NCBI RefSeq assembly: GCF_019320115.1
Contig: NC_089598.1
Span: forward strand, 31,205,983 to 31,269,982
Direction of reading: 5' to 3'
DNA from: Miscanthus floridulus
Lineage: Eukaryota; Streptophyta; Magnoliopsida; Poales; Poaceae
Length of the DNA stretch: 64,000 nucleotides
Part shown: positions 12,001 through 24,000 of the stretch, piece after piece
Numbering within the stretch: the first letter of the stretch is position 1
Layout: each line of letters starts with the position of its first letter
Position numbers and translations under genes: made by a program
Notes under the pieces: generated by a model
Told to the model about the DNA's origin: nothing
Database searches by the model: none
What the model saw: only the letters and a program-made list of their open reading frames with translations

Positions 12001-15000
12001 TAATGTAGTCTTGATCTTGACACAGCTCAACAGCAGCACTGCTGCATTAGCAAGCATTGCTGCAGTAGCAAATAACTAGCATTTCGCAGTTAGCACATAG
12101 CAGACCATAGCAGCCACACAGCCAGCATATTACATAACCAAACAAGTTCAGTACACATAAGCTAAAGTGTTCAACACAGAGTCACAAACATTGACATTTA
12201 ACAGTCCAACAAAAGTAGGCAACTAGCCATCTAATTAAGCAAATCAACATTAAAATTGAAGCCTCCATCTCCATCTCCCGTTGGTCCATCTCCAGTTTCG
12301 GTTGGTGCAGATTCTTCATCCTCCTCCATTGCTATTGCTGAATCTACATGCTGATCTTGCTCTTCATCATCAACTTCATCAATATCTTGAGTCACTGTGT
12401 TCCTTGGACGCTTCCTGTTCCTAGCATAAGTACGCCTCACAGGGGCAGCAACAGCAGCACGAGTAGCAGCAGCCCTAGGCAAGTTACGTCCATCTAGACC
12501 CTGAGTTGCACCAATAGCCTCATCCACAACAGCCCAAGTCATAGCATCGCCACCACCTTCCTGAACTGGTTCTGGTTCACAATTTTCATTGACCCATTCA
12601 TTTTCCCAATAAAATTCATCAAGCAAGAGTGGATTGCATCTCTTTCCTTTGGAACCCAGCTCTCTAATTTTTTAAAATCTGTTTTCCATCTTGCGGTTGT
12701 AACTGACATATACCAACTTATTTAACCTTTGGTGCTCTAATCGGTTTCTCTTTTTTGTATGGACCTGCACAAAATATAATGCAGAATCACATATCAATAT
12801 CACTACCATACTTAATTACTCAGCAGTAGTACACTAGCACTTACAGCAGAAAATTCACTCCAACTACGCTCGCATCCAGATGCAGCGCAACAAAGGCTAA
12901 CAATCCTTTTTGCTAAACATTCTAACCCTAACAGGCCAAACTGCAAGCCCAGTAGCCCACATGTCCGTCCAGTTAAACAGGCCCAAAAACAGAGTAACCA
13001 AACTGGTCGTCTTTGTCCTAGTCGGACGACTAATCGCGATTTCTCGTCGACTAATCGGACGACCAGCTTTCTGGTCGAGCTAATCGAGTCGGACCTCCTA
13101 ATCGAACACCAGGGACCGATTAGGACGAGTAATCGCGATTAATCGGACGACTTGAAAACATTGGATGGTGCACCCTATTTCATTCATGCATATAATTATT
13201 TGTGTCTGTGTTTTGCTAGTTTCAGTGCTGCATACACATCCATTCTAGTGGGTAGAGTTATTAAATAATTTGTACTAACATAAATATATATGTTAGGCAG
13301 CTCAATCTTTTGGTCCTATTTGTTTGCTGAACCTGGCATCCACATGCAAGTTGGCACCAAGCCAGCATTGTAGTAGAACTACCTGTAACCACTTTTCTGG
13401 TTTATTTACAGGCAAATGATTCACGCAAAGAATTGCATGACAAAGAAAAGGAGGTTCTAGACCTGCGGCAAAAAGTTATTGGGTTAAAACATTCTCTAAA
13501 AGAGGCTAACGACCAGTGCACACTGCTGTTCAATGAAGTTCAGAAAGCCTGGAGAGTTTCGTCTACACTCCAAGCTGATCTCAAGGTTGATTTTAATTAT
13601 CTGCAGTGTTTGGCTTCTGATCTTGTTAAGCCTTGTTTGTTTTAGCTTGCATATTGTGGATCACAGCTTGCGGGTTGTTACAATCTGCAAGCTGAAACAA
13701 ACAGATCCTAGACTGTAACAATCCATAGGACAAATTGTTACAATCAAACAAACAGAGCTTAAATTAGTACCCAAGACAGATAGGTTATTGTTTATTCTGA
13801 ACTCGAAGGTTCTTTTAGGGTGTGATTGGTTGCCTTCAGGCCTGTTTGTTTGGGCTTCCTGGGAGCTTTTGGGCCTCAGCTTTTGAACCTTTCAAAAGCC
13901 AAAAAGCTCCCGGAAGCCAGAAGCCAGAAGCTCACTATGGGCGTGTTTGGGAGAGCGTTCGCTCAGCTTCTGAGCAAGATAAGCCAAAAAGCCCGCACAA
14001 ACGCCTTGCGTTACGAGCCTGCCAGCGAACGCGCTTCCGCGACTGACCGTCGCCCGCAACGCTTCCCAAATCGCGAGCTCCACCCCGCTTTTCCAAATCG
14101 CGCAGGATTTTCCTCTCCCTGCCCCTCAGACCCGAGGCCCTCCCTCCTCTCCCCAGCACGCGCCCCCCGGCGGGACCGAGGCGGGCACGCGGCACCCCGG
14201 CGACCGCGACCGAGGCGGGTCTCCTGGCGGGCGCGCGGGGCCCGTCCCCCTCCTCCGGCAGATCCGGCTCCGGTGCAGCGGATCCAGCACGGGAGCGGCG
14301 GATCGAGGCGGGCACGCGGCACCCCGGCGGGACCGAGGCGGGCACGCGGCACCCCGGCGACCGCGACCGAGGCGGGTCTCTTGGCGGGCGCGCGGGGCCC
14401 GTCCCCCTCCTCCGGCAGCGCACGGGGCCCGTCCCCCTCCTCCGGCAGTGGCGCGCGGGGCCCGTCCCCCTCCTCCGGTAGATCCGGCTCCGGTGCAGCG
14501 GATCCAGCACGGGAGCGGCGGATCCGACTCCGGCGCGGCAGATCCGGCACGGGAGCGGCGGATTCGACTCCGGCGACGGTCCTCACCTCCTCTTCTCTGG
14601 CTCGCCTCCCCTCCCCTCCCCTCCGCCGGATCTGAAGGAAGGGCGCCGGCGGCCCTCTCCTCCCCCTCGGCCAGCACCACCCCTTGAAGCACCGCCGGTT
14701 CCTTGCCGGGGGGAAGATGATGGTGGAGCCCGGAGGGGTGCCGCCTGCCCACGCCGTGCTGGAAGGCGAGGAGCAGGAGCAGGAGGAGGAGGAAGAGGAA
14801 GAGGACGAGGGAGCCAGCAAGGTCTCTGTGGGGGGTAGATAGGTCAATTTAGATAATCACCCAGAAATAATCAGGAAAGCCAAACGCCCAGTTTATTCAG
14901 ACAGCAGATTCTCCAGATCGTGACTTATCAGATAAGCCTGCTCAGCTTATAAGCGAGACTCAGAAAAGCTCTCCCAAACAAATGAGCTTCTGGGCTTTTG

Positions 15001-18000
15001 GCTTATGGGAGCTGTTTGGCTTTTGGAAAGTCCAAAAGCTAGTAGTCTAAAAGTGGCCAAAAGCTCAAACAAACAGGGTGATGCGCAACAATATGAGAAC
15101 CCTAGAAGAAAATGTGAACCCCTACCTTCTGCAGCGTAGTCTAAGCCAGCATAAATACAATGCAATGTGCTCGTGTTTCGTTGCCCTGTTTAGGTAAATT
15201 GCATACAATACGTTTTTTTTGGTTGCCTGATTTGTATTGTATATGGCCACCTCTTTATTCTTGTGGTGAGATTATGTATCATCTCCTTCTTCCCAACCCC
15301 ACAGGCATAACAGCTAGCTGACTAGCTCCCTTCGCTTTGCTTCTCCTCCATTAACACCCGCCGCCCTTCTGTCTTCTACTTGAGTCTCTCTTCCACACAA
15401 AAACTGTGTCCAAATTCAAATGAACACAGCACAACACAAGCCTCCCATGTATCAAGCAAGCACCGAGGCTGCCACAAGCAAGCAGCAGGTTGGACAAATC
15501 GCTCTACACATCCACCAAACTGAAGTTCAGATACACCAAACTGATCTACAGCTCACTGGTGTTTCAAGTCACGGGAGTTTGAAAGATAGTCCTCTTGCTG
15601 CAGTTCGTTGCTGTTGGGCAGTGAGAGGCATGCGGATCTCGTGGCCACTGCAAGCAAGAACATGTATCTGCATCAGATCCAAGAATGTAAGCAGTGGTTG
15701 CAGCCTAGATCCTGTGGATGCCAGCACATGCTAGAAGCTGTTGTTGCGCAGTTCAATATTGACCAGCTCCTGACTGGACGCGACAACAGGAGGCGCAGTG
15801 GTCATTCAGTGCGCGGCACATGCTGGCGGTCGCCATACTCACCCACCTCCGCGTGCCCGAGTTGACTGTCATCCTGGGCCTCTCTGATGTGTAGCTCATA
15901 GCTGCTGAGGTAGATCTTGAGGGCCGTGCAGTGGATGCGGTATTGACAGCCATGAACTGCGAGATTTGCGCCAGCGCCGTCAATGTTGGGAGCAACATCA
16001 TCCGCCGTGCTTGCCAGCATTCTCAATACCGCAGTCTTCTGCTCCTCCACTGCGTTCCGTCACAGCTCGCCACTGCTTGTCGTCAACAGCCATGCCTGAG
16101 CTGCCATGGTGGCGACGGAGTGGTGGCAAGCAACAGGAGGTAAGGGGACACAAACTTGTTACGGGCCTGGCCGCTGGTGCGAGCTAGCATGGCCGATTTT
16201 GGCGTACTCCAAAATGCAGTGGTGGATACCTCTTTTGCACTCTGTAAGCCTGCATAAGACCCAATACGGGCAACCAAACACCAGAAGCTTGCATTGGACA
16301 ACTCTGGATACGTTTTAATGCAGGCAATCAATCACATCCATGTTGAACTGCTTTGTTATTTAGGAACACGAGGAAGATTTTTAAGGGAAACCTTTAAACA
16401 AGCCATTCTTCTTTTTTGTTGCCTTTTTGTTGGATCCTGTGGATTACTGTAATGTTATTGTCAAGTATATTTAACTAGGTTGCTTGCCTTCTATTCCCTG
16501 ATAAAAAGGCCTAGTTTGCTTAAGTGAATTGTCACAATTTGTTTCATCTTCCCTCTTTAGTCTTACACCTGTTGTGATACATCTATTAAGTCTGTAATTT
16601 GATGCTTTGGCTCTCGGTTGCAGTTTACTTAACTGTAGCTGTAGAACTTGATATAGTATTCCATCCATTTCTTGTGAGTTCTTAAAAATTGAAAATACTT
16701 GACATTTTTGTTGTCTCGTTATTGGTTGCAGTCTGAAAATTTAATGCTTGCCGAGAAGCACAAGATTGAGAAAGAGCAGAATAACCAGCTAAGGGATCAG
16801 ATTTCTCATCTTTTGAAAGTTGAACAAGAGCAAAAACTAAAAATGCAAGAACAAGATTTAACAATTCAGTCACTACAGGTTAAATGTTAATCCATCTCTA
16901 TATCTTTCCTAGCAAGCATATTCATTGAGTCATGTTTGGATGCACCTACTTTTTTTTTACTACTGTCTTATTGTCTTTTGTCCTGTCACTTATTTATAAA
17001 TATTGTACGCTTTTGCTATTATTTTTCTTCATGATGATGTTGTGAACATGCACTATGGTTCTTAGTTTCTCCACTGTACTGTCAGTCTATTATACACGAT
17101 AATGTGAAAGCTAAGCTAATGTTAGTTTTGTGGTTTATATGTGGGCTGCTCAATTTATTGTTAATGTATATGTTAGGTAATCCACGAGATAGCAACCACT
17201 GTTTGCACAAATCAACTTATTAATTAATGGTGACCGCAGTTTAATTACAATTTAGTAAGGTTGGCTTTGTAGTGACAACCATGGGATGGGATCGCATCAT
17301 GTCCGGATGGAGCTATAAAATATATACCCCTCCTTTTCAAGTAATCTATGCAGTGTACCACATTTAATAACGCTGTGAGAGCCTCTTCGAAATTGTTGGT
17401 TTTCACCATGGCAAAGTCACCTATTTGTAAGTTAACTTATTGTGTCCAATCACACAGATTTGAACTCTGCTAAGATTATGTTTTGCTCAAGTGATCTTAC
17501 ATACATTTACTAGTTGGGCAATAAACCATTGAAATTTGAACATAATATCTTTATAATAGTTCTTTGTTCATTGGAGACAGTAACTAGCGAGACTATTGTC
17601 ATTGTTAGCCCCTTCCCCATCATGTTTACTTATCATGAACTTCTAGTCAAGTTCAGTTTTTGATAGGGAAATGGCATTATGATCTAGCCATTGAGATTGC
17701 ACCCTTAATACTACACACTTCTGGTCTTTGGAATGGGTTTAGTATGGTGTAGCTCCCTATTTTATATTCTTTGTCAATCTGCTCAAGTGGTTGTGGTTCT
17801 GTTAATTGTTGTACTATGTCTGAAGCATATATCTTTTACCATGCCATGATATTCCCTTATGCCTGTGACCGGAAGGTCCCGGGTTCGAGTCGCGGTCTCC
17901 TCGCATTGCACAGGTGAGGGTAAGGCTTGCCACTAACATCCTTCCCTAGACCCCGCACAGAGCGGGAGCTCTCTGCACTGGGTACGCCCTTTTTATGATA

Positions 18001-21000
18001 TTCCCTTATGCTTTCCATTGTTTTCTTTTATATAATTTGCAGACAAAACTCAAGTCCATTGAGTCTCAGCTTAATGAGGCCCTCAATGCTAGTGATGCTA
18101 GATCAACTATTGGTTCTGAATCTGCTTCAGTAATTTCTTCCCCAAAGATAACAGAATCAACTGCTGACTCATCTTCAGTGACTAAAAGGCTTGAGGAGGA
18201 ATTGGCAAAAAGGGATGCCCTTATTGAGGTAGATACGCAATGGATCCTTTCATCGCTATAAGTATCACCGGTTCCCCATGAAATGCATGTACTATAATAA
18301 GTTAGCTGAAAGTTTAAACAATGGACATTCAGATTCCAGTGAATTTAAACCCATAGAGTGACCTAAATTTGTTCATCTTCAGTTGTTTGAAATGATAGTT
18401 GCATCGTAGAACCGGCAGATGGGATGGGTTCACTGATTGGAGCAATTTGCATTGAACTTATGGGTACCCACTTACCAGGAAACATCGCAAGTTCAGTAGT
18501 AGAACAAGTTTTCAATGTTATGGATGTTCTTTTTCATGGTACCATCCTAAATAAAATATACTCCTGATATCTAAATTGAGCAAGTGTGACCTGCCTGTTA
18601 AATTCTGACTGCTCCATTTTAAACTTTTGTTTTGCTATCTTGAACTACAAGTTTTAAGTTTAGAGATCTTCTCACACCACAGTTTTATTCTAAAACCTTT
18701 GAATGGGTACCTGATTAGAAGTTGAATTTTTGCTACCTATACTGCCACTATTCTTGTGAAGATTCTTGCCATCCTTGTGTGCTCCACCATGACTGTTGAT
18801 GCATGATCTGTCTTTTCTTTAAGTCAACACTTAACACAATTCAAGTTTTCTGTTGACTTCCTGTTGAAAATTTGTTTTCTTACAGTTTGATCTAAATATC
18901 TTTTGTAGTTCATTTGTTTGATCTCATCTTCACAAACCTTTCTTTCCTTTGCTACAAAAACAAATACAGAAATTACATGAAGAGAACGAGAAGCTTTTTG
19001 ACAGACTTACAGAGAAGTCAGGATTAGGAAGTGCTCCACAGGTTGCCCCCAAAGTATTCTTTATCCTTTTTTTGTTGCGCTCTGTGTTATGAACTAGTTC
19101 CTTTTCACTTATTTTGTTGTTTTGTGGGACTGCCTTCCTGCATGTGGAAAGGACCAAAGATTCATGTCACATTTTGCTGTGTCTACGATGTTTGTAGGAC
19201 ATCTTGTTGCAACTTTCACTGTTAATTATGGGAAACAACAAAATTTCAACTAAAATCTACAGTTGAGACTTTACAAAAAAGTGATTTGATCCATATCGTT
19301 CATTGCTTAGGGTGTCTAGTATCTACCCAAATTGAGTTTATGAGGAATAGGTGTCTGTCATGTTCTTTGTTCATTTAACCTGATGGATTTAGTAAACACC
19401 TGTGCATATATTAGAAAAATGCTCCTAGTTTGCCTAGGTCTGCTTGTTAATTTCTGACAGAATATTTTTTCTGAAACTTTATTGAGCAAAGACTATTAGA
19501 GTGTACTCCCTGCCTCCCTCCGTTCCAAAATGTAGGTCGTTTTAGTTTTGTCCTAAGCTAAACTTATCTTTGACCAAGTCTATAGAAAAATATATTAATA
19601 TGTACTCCCTCCGTTCCAAATTATAAGAGGTTTTGGCTTTTCTAGATACATTGCTTTTGCTATGTATCTAGACATAGTGTATATCTAACTGTATTGCAAA
19701 AGTTATGTATCTTGAAAAGCCAAAACGTCTTATAATTTAGAATGGAGGGAGTACAATACAATTAAATACATGATCAAGACATATTTCTTACTAGTTTAGT
19801 TGTGGATTTCATAAACTAATTTGATGTTGTAGATGTTGGTGCATTTTTCTATAAACTTGGTCAAAGTTAGAGAAGTTTGACTTAGGACAAAGCTGTAACA
19901 ATCTACATATTGGAACGGAGGGAGTGGATATATATCATTGGCTTGGGAGTTTTAGTTAGTGCCTTCTTTTTCTCCCACTCCCAAATCTCATCTTGTATGT
20001 CAAAGTAGACAATACGTTTTGATCGATAAAATTTCTTCTTACCATGTGTAATTATGTGAACTGTTAGTAAATTTGTCCCTAAAAAATTCCCACGAGGTTT
20101 TCACTAACTGCTTTCATAGGTTTCAAGCTCTTCAGCAAACAAGCCAGCTAATGGTCAGGGAAGGGAGATAGGCAGGTAAAAGTGCCTACATCTACAATTA
20201 GTCAATAATACTTGGTGTAAAGAACATTGAGACATAGTCCAAATTTACCACTCTATCTGCAGGAGTGACAGCAGCAAAAGTCGATCACCAGATGTGGTTG
20301 CATCACCGGTGTCTCAGGATAAAACTGGAAACAGTGGAGCTATTGTGAAATCAAGCAATGAGCTAGCAAAAACTACACCTGCTGGGGAGTACCTTACGTC
20401 TGCACTCATGGATTTTGATCCTGACCAGTTTGAGGGATTTGCTGCAATAGCTGATGGTGCTAATAAGCTTTTGATGCTGGTAATTACTACCACCCCAACA
20501 TATAATACTATTACTGGATTTACCATACCTTTTGCTCGTGGCAACTAAGCTAGTTTTGCTCCTTCCCTTATATTGTCCTTGCCTGCCCTTGTACATTTTT
20601 TTTCTCAGATACCAGCGTATCATTGCATTGTGAAATACAATGCACCAAAACTCAAATGCACCCACAACCTCAGAATAGTACAGCAATTACATTTGTGCCT
20701 GGCACAGAAAGCGACCTTAACCAAGCTGCTAACCCACTACTTAATTGGCAGCCACCTCAGTACCTCACCGAGCTAAGCCCCTACTGCTAGACGCCAGACG
20801 TGAGCCTCCTCTATAATATGCCTGAGGGCAAGCTCTACACTAGGCTTAGCTCCATTGAACACACTATTGTTGCAGTGCTTCCACACGGTTCATGCATCCA
20901 GAGTGATCAGTGAGTTCAAACCCCGCTTCAAGTTTCCCAGGATCAGAGTGACCTCCGAGTTCAAACCCTGCTTCCAGTTTCCCAGACGTGACCGCCTCTA

Positions 21001-24000
21001 AAATCTACCTGAGGACAAGTTCTACACTAGGCTTAGCTCCATTGAGCACAATATTGTTGCAGTGCTTCCACACGGTCCATTCACCCAGAGTGATCAGCGA
21101 GTTCAAACCCTGCTTCCAGTTTCCCAGGATCATAGCATTGATTCTCAACCACAACTCTGTTACTCCCAGAAAGCAAGGACACCATGTCATCGAGCTGTGG
21201 TGAGAACTCAGGCAGTCCATAACAAAGGAAGAGGAGTGGCCACACCTGGCTGAAGAAGACGCAACTCAAAAGGGCATGTTGGATGGTCTCATCCCCATGA
21301 TCATCCAAAGGGCATTGATTTGGATGAGGCAATCCTCTAAGGGAGCAGCCTATCCTCTGTCCAACATCTATTGTGTGCACAACTAAAGGAAGAACTGTCA
21401 CTTCTCTAGCATCCAAAATTTCCAGATTAACTCCCATGGCTCAACGGACATAGCCTCTATACGTATGCTGACTTAGTCAAGTATTCCAGAATTTGTAAGC
21501 CACCAACAGTGCTCATCTTGTGCATTAGGCTGGAGCTGAATATCGGAGGCCCTCTTGCATCCCTGAGTACATATGTACCACTGAACCTTTTCTTCTGCAC
21601 ACTTTTATATTGTATGGGACTGCTGTGAGCAGTCCGGTCCAGCAAGGCATAAATTCACTCATCATTTTGGGTGCTTGGACTTTGTGGAAATACAGGAACT
21701 ACTGTGTTTTTAATGACGCTCCCCAAACTTATTTATGAGAAAATTCCTTGATTGCCATCGAAAAATATAACAATCCCTTCGTTGCCATTCAAAATTATCT
21801 CATCCCTTCATTGCCATCCAAGTAGATTTTTTCTTCCCTTTATTGCCATTCCGTCGATTTTAGACTAACAGTGTTATAAGCTCCTCTGTATGGCCATTGT
21901 TTTATCGCTGCACACGAGCGACTCACCGCTGCACACGGCGGCCGGACATTGGTTGGTTGGTTGGTCATGACTCGTGACTGACAGTCAGGATGGATCAGAA
22001 GGAGGCTTCCATTCTGCCGCCGCCCACGGGCGCCTTGATGACCTGCAGGATCTGGACCACCTCCGCCATGGAGGGCCGGTTGGACGGGATATGCGACGTG
22101 TACACCATGCCCAGCTTGAGCACCGGCAGCACCTCCTCCTCCGGGACTTGACCGCCCATGCCCAGGTCCACGCACTCCAGCGCGTTGCCGTGCTCCAGCA
22201 GGACGCGCACTTGGTCCATGAGCAGTGCACCACCACGTCGTCGTCCCCGTACTCCACGGCGCGCCGCCCCGTCACCAGCTCCAGGATCAGCACGCCCAGC
22301 CCGTAGATGTCGCACTTCTCGTTCACACGCAGGCTCTGGCACGCCAGCTCCGGCGCAACGTACCCCATCCCGCCGCCCGCCTGGAACCGGCTGCCGCGGC
22401 CGCCGCCGTCCGCCAGCTTCCCCGGCAGCAGCCGCGCCAGCCCGAAGTCGCCCACCGCCGGGTTGCACTCCGCGTCCAGCAGGAAGATGCTGCTCGGCTT
22501 CACGTTGTAGTGGACCAGCGGCGGCCGGAATGCCTGGTGCAGGTGTGCCAGCGCCCGAGACGTCCCGGACACCACGCGGAACCGCTCCTCCCACGTCATC
22601 GGCGGCAACTCCGCCCCGCCGCCGACGCCGTGGAGCCGCGCCTCCAGGCTGCCGTGCGCCGCGTAGTCCGTGATCAGCAGCTGCAGCTGCGGCGTCCAGT
22701 AGTAGCCCTTGAGCGGCAGCAGGTTCGGGTGCCGCGCCTTCCCCAGCACGCGCACCTCCTGCTCGAACTCCTCGCGCGACCGCACCATGTTCGCCGCCAC
22801 CAGCTTCTTCACCGCCACCACCCGCCCGTCGCCCACGGGCGCGCGGTACACCGTGGCGAACGCGCCGCGCCCGATCTCCGTCGCCTTGCTCAACAGCGCG
22901 TTCCTGGACATGGACGTGGAGGCCGGGACGATCCCGGAGAGCTAGTTCCTGGACAGTCTCAGGTACTTGAGCGCCTTGAGGTCACCGAGCGAGTCCGGCA
23001 AGCTTCCGGTGAGTGCGTTGTCGGATAAATCCAGGTGCTCCACCGCGGCCAGCTTGCCGAGCCAAGCGGGGACGTCGGGACGGTGCCGAAGATCAATGGT
23101 GCTGAGGTGCGGGCACAGGCCGATGTCCGCCGGGACGGCGCCGAAGAACTGGTTGCCGCTAAGGCTGAGGGTCTTGAGGTTGCGGAGAGCGCGCCGGCGA
23201 AGTCGGGCGAGCCGAAGAGCTGGTTGCCGGACACGTTGAGGTGGAGCAGGAGCGGGCTCTTGGCCGCCAGCCCCTCCGGCATGGGGCCGTAGAACTGGTT
23301 GCCGGACAGGACCAGGAACCGGAGCGTGGGCGGGAAGGCCGGCGGGAGCGGGCCGGAGAAGGCGTTGCCGGTGAGGTCGAGGTAGCGGAGGGAGGCGAGG
23401 CGCGCGACGTCGTCGGGGAGCGCGCCGGAGAAGGCGTTGTAGGAGAGTCGAGCGAGCGGAGGGAGGTGAGGAGGGAGAGGCCCTGCGGGAGCGCGTCGGA
23501 GAGGTTGCGGGCGAGGGAGAGGTCCTGGAGCACGGGAAGGCAGTCGAGGCCCCGGGGCATGCGGCCGGACAGCGCGAGCCCGTCGAGCGCCAGGCGGAGC
23601 ACGCGGGAGGTGGCCGGGTAGCGATGCGAAGCCGTTTACTGAAAACAACCTTTTCTTTGAACCGTCGGATTGTTCCTGGACGTCGGGTATGAGCACTAAA
23701 GTCATGCCGTGACTGCTGTGTAACCGTAGTGGCAACGAAAGAACGAAAAAATTAGAACGGATGGCAACGAAGGGAGCTCTTAATTTTGGATGGCAGTGAA
23801 GGGATTGGTATAGATTTCAGTGGCAATCAAGGAATTTTCTCCTTATTTATGGTCTTGTCTCTTGCTGGGGAGGAATCACAGCTTTGGGGTGTGGCATGAG
23901 CTAAGGGGTTCTCCTTCTTATCTCCTATACCTTGGGTAGTTGATTTTCTAGGTCGAATCGTTCTCTTTCTCCTTACAATATACACGCATATGTAATTGCT

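Larger units (their letters stand above)
13841..15077. mobile_element. Long-TIR element carrying GC-rich exon-like sequence, kinesin intron 11
   Basis: The first and last ~150 bases align as imperfect inverted repeats. Both open CCTGTTTGTTTG, then share AAAAGCCAAA-AGCTCCC, CCAGAAGCTCA and TTTGGGAGAGC blocks in the same order. Between them sits an abruptly GC-rich interior (about 14000-14830) unlike the surrounding intron. I could not find a clear target-site duplication, so the superfamily (MULE or hAT) is open. The structure resembles Pack-type gene-fragment carriers. Confidence 0.6.

Noticed and set aside
12231..12626. Host acidic nuclear protein on the minus strand
   Set aside because: It is the C-terminal tail of a hAT transposase and lies within the hAT inverted repeats and duplication.
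13826..14847. Overlapping frames of 190-280 codons in intron 11
   Set aside because: They follow GC-rich direct repeats in several phases on both strands, with no domain and no codon constraint.
15608..16331. Open frames on both strands in the GC-richer part of intron 11
   Set aside because: No domain, frames shorter than 105 codons and mutually overlapping; at most an unclassified repeat.
17861..17910. tRNA gene, because of a perfect-looking box B
   Set aside because: No box A or cloverleaf upstream; exact 17-base duplication and Au tail show a truncated SINE.
22158..23621. Plus-strand frames up to 267 codons over the Pack-MULE cargo
   Set aside because: They are antisense shadows of the LRR-kinase sequence, which shows recognisable motifs only on minus.
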